The notes below the pieces were generated by a model, which was not told where the DNA came from, ran no database searches, and worked only from the letters and a program-made list of their open reading frames with translations. Positions 1 through 6,077 of a stretch of DNA of 12,935 bases are shown here, in pieces. Both the position numbers and the translations under genes were made by a program. The stretch is from Candidatus Phytoplasma phoenicium (GTDB lineage Bacteria; Bacillota_I; Bacilli_A; Acholeplasmatales; Acholeplasmataceae): NCBI RefSeq assembly GCF_001189415.1, contig NZ_JPSQ01000007.1:1-12935 (forward strand). The letters are read 5' to 3'. Numbering within the stretch: position 1 is the first letter of the stretch; each line of letters starts with the position of its first letter.

Positions 1-1
1 A

Positions 2-565
2 TTTTTTTCTTTTTTTATGTTATTTGTCGTTTTAGGTTATTTGAAAGTTGTTGATCAAAAAACTTTAGTTTCTTATGTTTGTTTAACTTTTTTTTTAACT
101 TTAATTTTTGCAAAAAAATGCGAACAAATTTTGATCATAAATAATTTAAAATTAAAGAACAATAAAAAAAATAACCAACAGAAATTAAAATTTTTCTATA
201 AGGTCCAATACGAAATTTTTTCAAAGATTAATTTATTAATTAACAGCGGTTTTGTTTATGCTGTCATTATTAGTGGTTATTTAAAAGATAAAAAAATTGG
301 TCATTTATTTTATACTGTTTTACAATCTTGTATTAGCAATGGACCAGAATCAACTTTGTCTTTGAATGAAATACCTATCAAATTAGAAAATATTTCTACA
401 GATTTAGATAATAAAACATTTTTATTAAGTCTTTTTTGGTTAATAGTTTTTATAACACAAAGTATTTATTGGTTTCTTCATTATTTTGTTAAGAAAAAAA
501 ATTGTCGGATGATTAATATAAAAGACAGTGTTCATTTAGATTCTGCAATGATCGATTTAATGTAA
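2..565 (+). CDS. Membrane protein of unknown function, 5'-truncated by window edge
   Basis: I do not recognise this protein. The reading frame is open to the left edge (Phe/Ser codons before the first ATG at 17), and that ATG has no Shine-Dalgarno sequence, so the gene very likely starts outside the window. The visible part (about 187 codons) has a hydrophobic segment near the start (around TLVSYVCLTFFLTLIFA), a Lys/Asn-rich linker, a weaker hydrophobic patch (SGFVYAVIISGYL) and a strong C-terminal membrane segment (FLLSLFWLIVFITQSIYWFL) followed by a basic KKK stretch, then a short hydrophilic tail. This suggests a polytopic membrane protein. It is the only convincing plus-strand gene and converges on the minus-strand operon, so it is probably host chromosome or the edge of another unit. 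An intrinsic terminator follows its stop by about 60 bases. Confidence 0.6.
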   Translation, partial: FFSFFMLFVVLGYLKVVDQKTLVSYVCLTFFLTLIFAKKCEQILIINNLKLKNNKKNNQQKLKFFYKVQYEIFSKINLLINSGFVYAVIISGYLKDKKIGHLFYTVLQSCISNGPESTLSLNEIPIKLENISTDLDNKTFLLSLFWLIVFITQSIYWFLHYFVKKKNCRMINIKDSVHLDSAMIDLM

Positions 566-623
566 ATTTTTTAAATTGCATTTTTGATCTCCAAATTATC
601 AATAAATTCATTTTTATTCCTTA

Positions 624-654
624 AAAAACTCACTAACAAATAGTGATTTTTTTT
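624..654 (+). terminator. Rho-independent terminator of the plus-strand membrane gene
   Basis: The inverted repeat TCACTA / TAGTGA with loop ACAAA is followed directly by a run of eight T on the plus strand. The six A before the stem can pair with the T-run. It lies about 60 bases after the TAA of the gene ending at 565, which is the expected place and orientation. Confidence 0.75.
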
Positions 655-697
655 GTTGACAGCAAATAGATAAAAAATAGAAAAATTAACCAGATGA

Positions 698-856
698 GAA
701 ACACGATTTGTAAAAGCAATCGATGATTATGACCAAAGAGCATAACATTATTTTGAATGCTCCAAGAAAATGGAACTCATATGAAGCCAAAATATTTTGT
801 CACTTAGAGTTCTAAAATTAGAACTACTAAATAAAAATCAAATTGCTAATTACTAA
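698..856 (+). pseudogene. Possible remnant of a small helical protein gene, three in-frame stops
   Basis: In one plus-strand frame, protein-like sequence is broken by TAA at 743-745, TGA at 782-784 and TAA at 854-856. The segments read ETRFVKAIDDYDQRA, HYFECSKKMELI and SQNILSLRVLKLELLNKNQI. Joined, they look like a charged, mostly helical polypeptide with Leu/Ile spacing typical of coiled coils. No intact start, signal peptide or ribosome site is visible. Phytoplasma mobile units often carry small secreted helical effectors next to such DNA, so a dead effector gene is one possibility, but this rests on composition only. It may be chance. A TTGACA hexamer lies upstream (656-661) with no good -10. 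Confidence 0.3.
808..825. repeat. 18-bp near-perfect palindrome
   Basis: AGTTCTAA and TTAGAACT form perfect 8-base arms around a 2-base centre (AA). There is no T-run beside it, so it is not a terminator. It could be a protein-binding operator, or chance in AT-rich DNA. It lies inside the possible decayed ORF at 698-856. Confidence 0.45.
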
Positions 857-1113
857 TATGCTAACATAAAAATTTTTTTTGTCAACACTTTTTTAAAAAA
901 ATTTAAATTTCTTTTTTAATTTTTCAAAAAAAAATTTTAAAAAAGAAAAAAGAAAAAAAGAAAAGAAAAAGAAGCAAAAAGAAATGATAAAAAATAAAGT
1001 AAAAAGTTAAAATCAAAAAAGATTTTTAATATTCTTTTTTAGCTGTTTTGCCCTTTAATTTAATTGAGTAATATTATTCTATTACTTTATAAAAAACTAT
1101 GCCTTTTAAGTAA
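857..1113. other. Non-coding AT-rich stretch with a pure purine tract
   Basis: No plausible gene is seen on either strand. Positions 939-974 are 36 consecutive purines (A with scattered G), and A-rich sequence continues to about 1020. An 8-base inverted repeat, CTTTTAAG / CTTAAAAG, lies at 1103-1110 and 1124-1131 without a T-run. In described phytoplasma mobile units the DNA beyond the tra5-type transposase carries the unit's terminal repeat. Only one side is in this window, so that cannot be tested here. Confidence 0.5.
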
Positions 1114-1227
1114 TGTTAAACCCCTTAAAAGAGGTATTTAAATTAATGTCAACCTTCTTTTTTTAGTTTCTGAGAAAATTGATTAATTTTTTTACTTATT
1201 GATTATTTTTTAATTAAAGAATTTTTC

Positions 1228-1267
1228 CAACAAAGCTAGCCCTCTTCTATCTATTGAGGGCTTGTTG
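1228..1267 (-). terminator. Hairpin overlapping the transposase stop codon, possible terminator
   Basis: AGCCCTC (1238-1244) pairs with GAGGGCT (1256-1262), extended by CAACA / TGTTG after a five-base bulge. The TAG stop (1247-1249) is in the loop. On the minus strand the hairpin is followed by A-rich sequence rather than a clean T-run, so terminator function is uncertain. Hairpins at transposase ends can also block translation or read-through. Confidence 0.4.
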
Positions 1268-2434
1268 TTTTATTTGTTTGTATTGTAAAGGGGAAACATA
1301 ATTTAAAAAAGAAAGTTGACGACTCTGGTTATAATGTTGGATAAAAGTATCAATAAGATTGATTAATCTGTTCTTAGTGCAAAATTTCTTTTTTTCTAAA
1401 TAAAAAGTTTCACATTTTAAATTACTAAAAAAAGCTTCCACGCAAGCGTTTTGAGAAGGTTCCCCTTTTTCGGAAAAACTCGGCATTAAGTTTTTGGATG
1501 TTAAAACTGTTTGAAATTCTAAAGAAGTATACTGACTTCCTTGATCTGAATGAAAAATTCCTGGTTGAGTACAATAAGGAAGTTGTTGCAGCGTTTTTAA
1601 AACTAAAGAATTGGTTTGTTGTTCTGCCCATTGATAAGCCACAATCTCTCGGTTATATAAATCCATAATAATGGATAAATAAAGTCTTTGATGTTGTCCA
1701 TAAATAAAACAAGTAAAATCCGCACAAAGTTTTTGAGCAGGTTGACTGGCAGTAAAATTATTTTTTAAGAGATTAGTTGTGGATAAAGGACGGCGGTAAT
1801 AAGCCTGTTGATGAATAGTTTTGATATAACGGTTTTTTTTCGTTTGACATAAAGACTTTAATGCTTTCATTTTGTTATAAACTGTTTTGGCGTTAACTTT
1901 TACTCCTTGACTCACTAAAAAAGCATGAACTTTACGATAAACCCATATAAAACGGCTTTGGCCTAAACTATTATAATATTTATTTTGAAGGCAAATTTGT
2001 TGGATTTGGATGGTTAAAGGAGAAGAAGAAGAAGTAGCAGCTTTTAACCAACGGTAATAAGTGGTTTTGGTAAGACCTAACCACTTTCTTAATTGTTTTA
2101 AAGGAACTATTTGTTGGTATTTTTTTATGATAGTTAAAAAAACTTTTTTGTTGAGAGGGGCTTTTAATTTTAAAATTTTTTGTATTTCTTGTTTGATAAG
2201 GAGGTAAGTTTTTTCTTTGGGTTGGTCTGGTATATTTTTGGGATTAGTATATTGAGGACCTCTTTTTGGTTGTAGACGGTCCCATTGTTTGGTTTGAAAC
2301 CATTTGACCCATCGATAAATTTGACTAAAATTTTTAATCCCCAAACGTTGTTGAATAGTGTGGTAATGGGCTCCTTCTTGAAAAGCTAACACCGCTTTTA
2401 ATTTTATTTCCAATGAATATTTTTTTTTTATCAC
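1247..2434 (-). CDS. tra5: IS3-family (IS150-like) transposase, intact
   Basis: This is a DDE transposase that moves its insertion sequence by copy-out-paste-in. Numbered from the ATG at 2461, the N-terminus is a helix-turn-helix (about residues 15-55, KYSLEIKLKAVLAFQEG then SQIYRWVKWF), then a linker, an HTH_21-like region (about 150-205) and the integrase core. The catalytic residues are D248 (CADFT), D306 (HSDQGSQY) and E342 (ACVEAFF), with spacings of 57 and 35 residues and Lys seven residues after the Glu, all as expected for IS3. HTH and catalytic parts are in one frame, whereas many IS3 elements need a programmed frameshift. I prefer the GTG start at 2434: it has AAGGAGG nine bases upstream, whereas the ATG at 2461 lacks a ribosome site and sits only 15 bases from a TATAAT. 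The product would be 395 residues. Family assignment is secure; the start is inferred. Confidence 0.93.
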   Translation of the reverse strand: MIKKKYSLEIKLKAVLAFQEGAHYHTIQQRLGIKNFSQIYRWVKWFQTKQWDRLQPKRGPQYTNPKNIPDQPKEKTYLLIKQEIQKILKLKAPLNKKVFLTIIKKYQQIVPLKQLRKWLGLTKTTYYRWLKAATSSSSPLTIQIQQICLQNKYYNSLGQSRFIWVYRKVHAFLVSQGVKVNAKTVYNKMKALKSLCQTKKNRYIKTIHQQAYYRRPLSTTNLLKNNFTASQPAQKLCADFTCFIYGQHQRLYLSIIMDLYNREIVAYQWAEQQTNSLVLKTLQQLPYCTQPGIFHSDQGSQYTSLEFQTVLTSKNLMPSFSEKGEPSQNACVEAFFSNLKCETFYLEKKKFCTKNRLINLIDTFIQHYNQSRQLSFLNYVSPLQYKQIKQQALNR

Positions 2435-2443
2435 TTTACCCTT

Positions 2444-2450
2444 CCTCCTT
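2444..2450 (-). promoter_or_regulatory. Strong Shine-Dalgarno for GTG start of transposase
   Basis: AAGGAGG on the minus strand lies nine bases before the GTG at 2434-2432. It is inside the frame if translation began at the upstream ATG (2461), so it decides in favour of the internal GTG. Confidence 0.55.
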
Positions 2451-2475
2451 TTTCTTTTCATGTGTAACTCTTTTT

Positions 2476-2481
2476 ATTATA
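2476..2481 (-). promoter_or_regulatory. Probable -10 box of the transposase promoter
   Basis: There is a perfect TATAAT on the minus strand, with no recognisable -35 at 17 bases. Transcription would begin near 2469, only about eight bases before the ATG at 2461, which again suggests that the downstream GTG with its strong ribosome site is the real start. Confidence 0.4.
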
Positions 2482-2528
2482 AAGTGAGAAGGGTTAAAAT
2501 GATTTTTTATATTCTTTTTTTTATTCTT

Positions 2529-2783
2529 TTATATTTGTTTTGTTTGTGTATAAAGCAGTAAGTTATCGATTTTTTCATTAATTTTTTGAAAATTATTGCG
2601 GTTTTGTTGTTTAAATTTATCTACTTTCTTTTCAATTTGATGAATGTCTTTTAAATGTTGGTTATAAGGGTTGTTAATTTGTTCTTTCCAATAATTATTA
2701 TACAGAAAGTTCCAAGTGGTGAATATCATGAAAATTAAAATTATTAATTGCAAATAAGTTGATTTTTTTTGCCATATTTCCAT
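2529..2783 (-). CDS. Small single-TM coiled-coil protein, unknown function
   Basis: This 84-residue protein is of a type common in phytoplasma mobile units, but I cannot name a family. A short N-terminus with two Lys precedes one membrane segment (about residues 12-29, LQLIILIFMIFTTWNFLY). A charged, probably coiled-coil tail follows (IHQIEKKVDKFKQQNRNN and onward to the C-terminus). By the positive-inside rule the tail would lie outside the membrane. A GGAAG ribosome site lies 10 bases before the ATG. It is the last gene of the operon-like row before the insertion sequence, with an HU remnant immediately upstream. Its TM-plus-coiled-coil architecture resembles the products at 6974-8428, so it may belong to the same membrane assembly; that is inference. 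Confidence 0.7.
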   Translation of the reverse strand: MEIWQKKSTYLQLIILIFMIFTTWNFLYNNYWKEQINNPYNQHLKDIHQIEKKVDKFKQQNRNNFQKINEKIDNLLLYTQTKQI

Positions 2784-2813
2784 TTTTTCTTTTCTTCCTT
2801 TTCTATTTTAAAT

Positions 2814-3027
2814 TTAACTTTGAATTTTGCCTTTGATGGTTTTTTTGAAAGTTTGCAAGGCAGGAATTTTTAGTTTTTTTTGTTTGAAGGTTGCTACTGA
2901 AATAAGTTTTTCTTGATTTTAATTTTCCTTTACTTATTTTAGAAAATCAAACTATTTCTTTGTTAGTAGTCATTGCTTCGAGGAAAGTGTTTTCAAATGT
3001 TTTATCAAATTTTTTAGTTTTAGTCAC
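2814..3027 (-). pseudogene. Broken remnant of an HU-family DNA-binding protein gene
   Basis: In the 256-base gap between two genes, the minus strand still reads like the middle and C-terminal part of an HU/IHF protein. Frame one gives KKFDKTFENTFLEAMTTNKE then, after an in-frame TGA (2947-2949), FSKISKGKLKSRKTYF. After an eight-base A-run (2874-2881) the similarity continues in another frame as KLKIPALQTFKKTIKGKIQS and a TAA at 2814-2816. This matches the HU layout: helix, strand with GKxxxxxR, a TxxxKxxIPA arm and a helical K-rich C-terminus. The first 25 or so residues are absent, and a TAA lies just upstream of 3027. The gene therefore has an N-terminal deletion, a nonsense codon and a frameshift. 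An intact HU-like gene is at 8654-8995. The homology is recognised by eye, without alignment software. Confidence 0.6.
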
Positions 3028-3039
3028 TATGTTTTTTTA

Positions 3040-3537
3040 TTATTTAATGATTGTTTCTGTTTTGGGCGATAAAAATTTTAATGTAAATTGATCTTTTTCT
3101 TTTTCCATAATTTGGAAATAAAAAGAAGTTTTTACTATAAGACTTTGTTTTGTTATGGGATTTGTTTCTTGACAGGAAGTTTCTGCAAATTTAAATTCTT
3201 CTTCCAGGAAATCATCTTTTTTTAAACCTGTAATCACAATTTCCTTTTGATCTTTCGCAAGATAAATATGAGGAGCAGAAATTTTATTTTTAAATTGAAA
3301 GTTTTTGCGGAATTGTTGTATGATTGGTTTGAATTTGATTGCAGTCAGATCGTCGTTGTGAGGAAATATTTTTGCAATATCTTCCTGTTTTATCTTGGTT
3401 AAATTTATTTTTTCATATGGATTTTCAAAATCAAATTTTATTTTGATAGGTTGATGATAATGTGCATAAAGAAAATACGTACCCACTGCCAAAATAATTA
3501 ATAAAAATAAGAAAAAAATTTGTTTTAATTTGTTCAT
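3040..3537 (-). CDS. Signal-anchored or secreted protein, unknown function
   Basis: This 165-residue protein belongs to no family I recognise. It has a typical signal/anchor: basic MNKLKQ followed by a hydrophobic run to about residue 25 (IFFLFLLIILAVGTYFLYAH). No clear AXA cleavage site or lipobox is seen, so it may remain anchored. The remaining 140 residues are hydrophilic and mixed alpha/beta in character (IYLAKDQKEIVITGLKK, then IVKTSFYFQIMEKEKDQF), with one Cys (SCQE). It should face the outside. The ATG lies 18 bases after the AAA+ gene stop with an AGAGAA ribosome site, so the two are probably co-transcribed and functionally linked. Downstream is the broken HU remnant. Confidence 0.75.
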   Translation of the reverse strand: MNKLKQIFFLFLLIILAVGTYFLYAHYHQPIKIKFDFENPYEKINLTKIKQEDIAKIFPHNDDLTAIKFKPIIQQFRKNFQFKNKISAPHIYLAKDQKEIVITGLKKDDFLEEEFKFAETSCQETNPITKQSLIVKTSFYFQIMEKEKDQFTLKFLSPKTETIIK

Positions 3538-3555
3538 TTTAATTCTCTTTCATAT

Positions 3556-5715
3556 TCATTTTCTCTGTAAATAAAGGAATAAGTTATCGTATGTTGGATT
3601 TTCTTTCGCATTCATTGGTTTTGTATATAAGGTAATATATTGTTTTACAGGATTAAAGTGGAGGAAATATGAAATTTCTTTTCTTTCACCGCGTATTTTT
3701 TTTTGAATAAAAAATTTCAAAATCCCTATATAAAAATCCTTATCTTCTTCTAAAAGATATTTTGGTCCTTCATAATCGAAACGTATTTGATGCAATAAAT
3801 AATCTATTGATACAAGAATATTTGAATCAAAATCAGATTTTGTTGACTCTCTTATTGTGCTAAAGTAATAAACGTTTTCAAAAAGATCTTTAAAGAGTTC
3901 GAATTCTTCTCTCGTTATAAAGGGATCGTTTGAATCTAAAAGCCAATTATCAAAAGGTCCTTTCATCAAAGGGGTTAAACTTTGTGCGACGAGGTCAGGA
4001 TGTTGACATTGATCTAACCCATTGAAACGTTGAAAAATGTAAGTTTTTTGCACTGGGGTCATATCTCTTTGATCAGTGAAGTATTTTAATAAGCCTTCTT
4101 TCCATTTCGCATATTCTGCTTCACAAGCTTCACGACGTTGTTGTTCTTCAGCTTGGGTTTTAAGTTGATTGATTTGAGTTTCCAACGCTTCATCTAAATC
4201 AGAAGGTAACATCACTTCATGTCGAGGAAAATGATAAGCATAATAATCGTAATTTAAAAAAGCATCATTCAGTAATTTCACCCAATCACGATTGGACAAA
4301 GATTTATCCTTAGGTAAACGATTAACTAAAGTCATAATATAATTAAAAGTATGATAACTAAGACGATAATTATTTTGTAAAATTAAGAATTCCAAAAAAC
4401 CAGGAATTTCTTCTTTCGAAAAAGAATCAATTTCAATTTCTTGTTGAAAACGACTTCTTAACGCACTATCAATTTTTTCTAAATGATTAGTCGCTCCCAT
4501 TAAAAGAATTTTTTTATTACTTCTTTTAAAACCATCTATTTTGGTTAATAAATTATTAACAATGTTACTAGCGGTTTGATTAGTATTTTTATCTTCCCGA
4601 TTCGCTAAACCACTAATTTCATCAATAAAAATCACTGCTTTGTCATGACTTTCTGCTTCGGCCCAAATCTTTTCTAATTCTTCATTTCCTTCTCCCACGT
4701 AAGTTTTGTCGAAACGAGAAGGATCTAATTCAATAAAATGTGTTTCTGTTTCTCCACAAAAAGCTTCAATTAAATGACTTTTTCCTGTTCCTGGAGGACC
4801 ATATAATAAAACACCCATGGGTCTAACATTTTGATAGCCTAAAACGTGTTTGTCTGCTTTAAAATAATGGACTAATTTTGCTAGTCGGTTTTTTTCTTTT
4901 TCCATCCCATAAACATTTTGAAAAGTTTTGGGTTTTTTCTTGTCTGTGACTAATTGAGGATTTTTTAAGATTTCAATCATTTGGTTAATTTTTTGAATTT
5001 TTTGGTTGAAAGCTAATAACTGTTTTCTTAAAAAAAGTTGGTATTTTTCTAACTGAGGAGTTTCCGTACTATGAGCGGGTTGTTCCTTTAATAATTCGGC
5101 TGTTCGTTGTTGGTTAACTTCGTTTTCTCTCATCGCTGTTTTTAAATCTTCAATTTCAGTGTAAAGTACTTGAAATTGTTGGGTTTGATTAATCACCTTA
5201 TTTTCTTGATTAATCGTTTGATGGAGAGTGGTTTGACGTTGATTCAGGGCTTTTCTTTGTTCCACTAAAGCTTGTGTGGCTTGTTCTAATTGAGTTTTTT
5301 CCTCTTTTTTGGTGGTGATGTTTTGTTGGAGGTTTTGAATTTCTTGCGTTAAAGTTTTTTTTTCTGCTTCCTCCGTCGCTGTTTTTAATTGTTCTTCTTT
5401 AGTGCTTGCTTCCTTTTCTAACTGACCAATGGCTTGGTAAAGATCTTGAATTAAGCCGATATGAGAACTGATTTGTTTGTTTAACTGGTCATCTAGCGTT
5501 TGAATTTGTTGGGCTTCTTCGATTTTCTTTTGATTTGTTTGGGTTAAGAGATTTAATTGAGTTTGGATTTGGTCCAATTCATTTGATGGATGGGTGATGG
5601 GAGTCACTGGTACTGTAGAGGAAAACATCAAGTGACAATATAGCCACGTTCCTCCAAACAAAACTACAAAACCTCCCAATAACCAACCAACAATTTTTTT
5701 CATCACTAATTTCAT
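3556..5715 (-). CDS. Membrane-anchored AAA+ ATPase with coiled coil, no protease domain
   Basis: This is an ATP-driven protein of the AAA+ group that phytoplasma annotations often relate to FtsH/HflB. From the ATG at 5715 (719 residues): one membrane segment (about 6-30), a long coiled coil (about 45-250), an AAA module (about 265-510) and a C-terminal region of about 200 residues without known motifs. Walker A is GPPGTGKS (306-313), Walker B AVIFIDE (360-366), pore loop TYVGEGNEE (Tyr339), sensor-1 Asn410 in MGATN and arginine fingers R420/R422 in ALRSRF. There is no HEXXH zinc-protease motif, so it is not a working FtsH protease; remodelling or disassembly of a protein partner is more likely. 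A longer start at 5772 is open but adds only a basic, Lys-rich leader; AAGGAA lies 10 bases before the 5715 ATG. It has its own promoter and leader. The positive-inside rule puts the ATPase outside the cytoplasm. Confidence 0.92.
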   Translation of the reverse strand: MKLVMKKIVGWLLGGFVVLFGGTWLYCHLMFSSTVPVTPITHPSNELDQIQTQLNLLTQTNQKKIEEAQQIQTLDDQLNKQISSHIGLIQDLYQAIGQLEKEASTKEEQLKTATEEAEKKTLTQEIQNLQQNITTKKEEKTQLEQATQALVEQRKALNQRQTTLHQTINQENKVINQTQQFQVLYTEIEDLKTAMRENEVNQQRTAELLKEQPAHSTETPQLEKYQLFLRKQLLAFNQKIQKINQMIEILKNPQLVTDKKKPKTFQNVYGMEKEKNRLAKLVHYFKADKHVLGYQNVRPMGVLLYGPPGTGKSHLIEAFCGETETHFIELDPSRFDKTYVGEGNEELEKIWAEAESHDKAVIFIDEISGLANREDKNTNQTASNIVNNLLTKIDGFKRSNKKILLMGATNHLEKIDSALRSRFQQEIEIDSFSKEEIPGFLEFLILQNNYRLSYHTFNYIMTLVNRLPKDKSLSNRDWVKLLNDAFLNYDYYAYHFPRHEVMLPSDLDEALETQINQLKTQAEEQQRREACEAEYAKWKEGLLKYFTDQRDMTPVQKTYIFQRFNGLDQCQHPDLVAQSLTPLMKGPFDNWLLDSNDPFITREEFELFKDLFENVYYFSTIRESTKSDFDSNILVSIDYLLHQIRFDYEGPKYLLEEDKDFYIGILKFFIQKKIRGERKEISYFLHFNPVKQYITLYTKPMNAKENPTYDNLFLYLQRK

Positions 5716-5823
5716 GATTTTCAAATTCCTTTTTTTAAATTTTCTCCTTTCCTTAATCTTTTGGGGTTTCATTCCATCAGAAGATTAAGCAAAAGAGAAA
5801 GCAATCATTTAATGTTTTCGTCA

Positions 5824-5848
5824 AAAAATGAAGGAATTTTTTTCCTTC
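5824..5848 (-). terminator. Intrinsic terminator in leader of the AAA+ gene
   Basis: On the minus strand GAAGGAA, a five-A loop, TTCCTTC, one A and then six T form a compact intrinsic terminator. It lies 110 bases upstream of the AAA+ start at 5715. It could simply end the upstream operon (last stop at 6078), but a promoter-like sequence and a competing hairpin precede it, which suggests attenuation instead. Confidence 0.65.
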
Positions 5849-5897
5849 TTGATGTTTCAGTATCTTTTGTAGGAAGATACTGAAAAGTGCAAGAAAG
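5844..5897 (-). promoter_or_regulatory. Long leader hairpin overlapping the terminator stem (candidate antiterminator)
   Basis: On the minus strand TTTCAGTATCTT (5885-5874 in reading order) and AAGATACTGAAA (5866-5855) form a perfect 12-base stem with a seven-base loop. A second stem outside it, CUUUCUUG (5897-5890) with CAAGAAGG (5851-5844), has one G-U pair. The outer arm takes GAAGG (5848-5844), which is the 5' arm of the terminator, so the two structures exclude each other. No ATG-started leader peptide is seen between them. Confidence 0.55.
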
Positions 5898-5918
5898 ATT
5901 GCTCCGAATAATTCTTCA

Positions 5919-5948
5919 ATGATAATTAATTAAGTTGGTTCTTTTCAA
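5919..5948 (-). promoter_or_regulatory. Candidate sigma-70 type promoter for the AAA+ gene
   Basis: TTGAAA (5948-5943) and TATCAT (5924-5919), each five of six to consensus, are separated by 18 bases. Transcription would begin near 5912, giving a leader of about 200 bases to the 5715 start that contains both the long hairpin and the terminator. In such AT-rich DNA chance matches are common, so confidence is moderate. Confidence 0.45.
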
Positions 5949-6077
5949 GGGGGAAAAGATATTAATAACTTTATCAAACAAACAGTTTAACGTCTTATTT
6001 GAGGACGAAAAAGTTCTTAATTTGGGTATTTTTTTATTTTTGAATAAAAATAAAGATTGATGTTCTTCTTTGTTTTT

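Larger units (their letters stand above)
1114..2502 (-). mobile_element. IS3-family insertion sequence, ends approximate
   Basis: The body is certain from the intact transposase; the ends are not. A candidate left end at 1114 starts TGTTAAACCCC, which fits the usual IS3-family TG...CCC pattern. On the other side, the complement of 2481-2502 reads TCATTTTAACCCTTC. The two match only imperfectly, mainly around TTnAACCC, so the terminal repeats are tentative and no target duplication could be fixed. The element lies 67 bases beyond the last operon gene (stop at 2529), at the downstream edge of the unit, the usual place of tra5-type genes in phytoplasma mobile units. Confidence 0.5.

Noticed and set aside
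939..1020. Replication origin in the purine-rich tract
   Set aside because: No DnaA-box cluster or iterons were seen; AT-rich purine runs are common in such genomes.
1425..1631. A second minus-strand frame within the transposase
   Set aside because: It overlaps the DDE core of an intact transposase in another frame and has no recognisable product. No slippery site is needed, since the transposase is complete in one frame.
3556..5715. FtsH/HflB protease
   Set aside because: The AAA module is similar, but no HEXXH zinc motif occurs in the whole protein, so the protease name is not supported.
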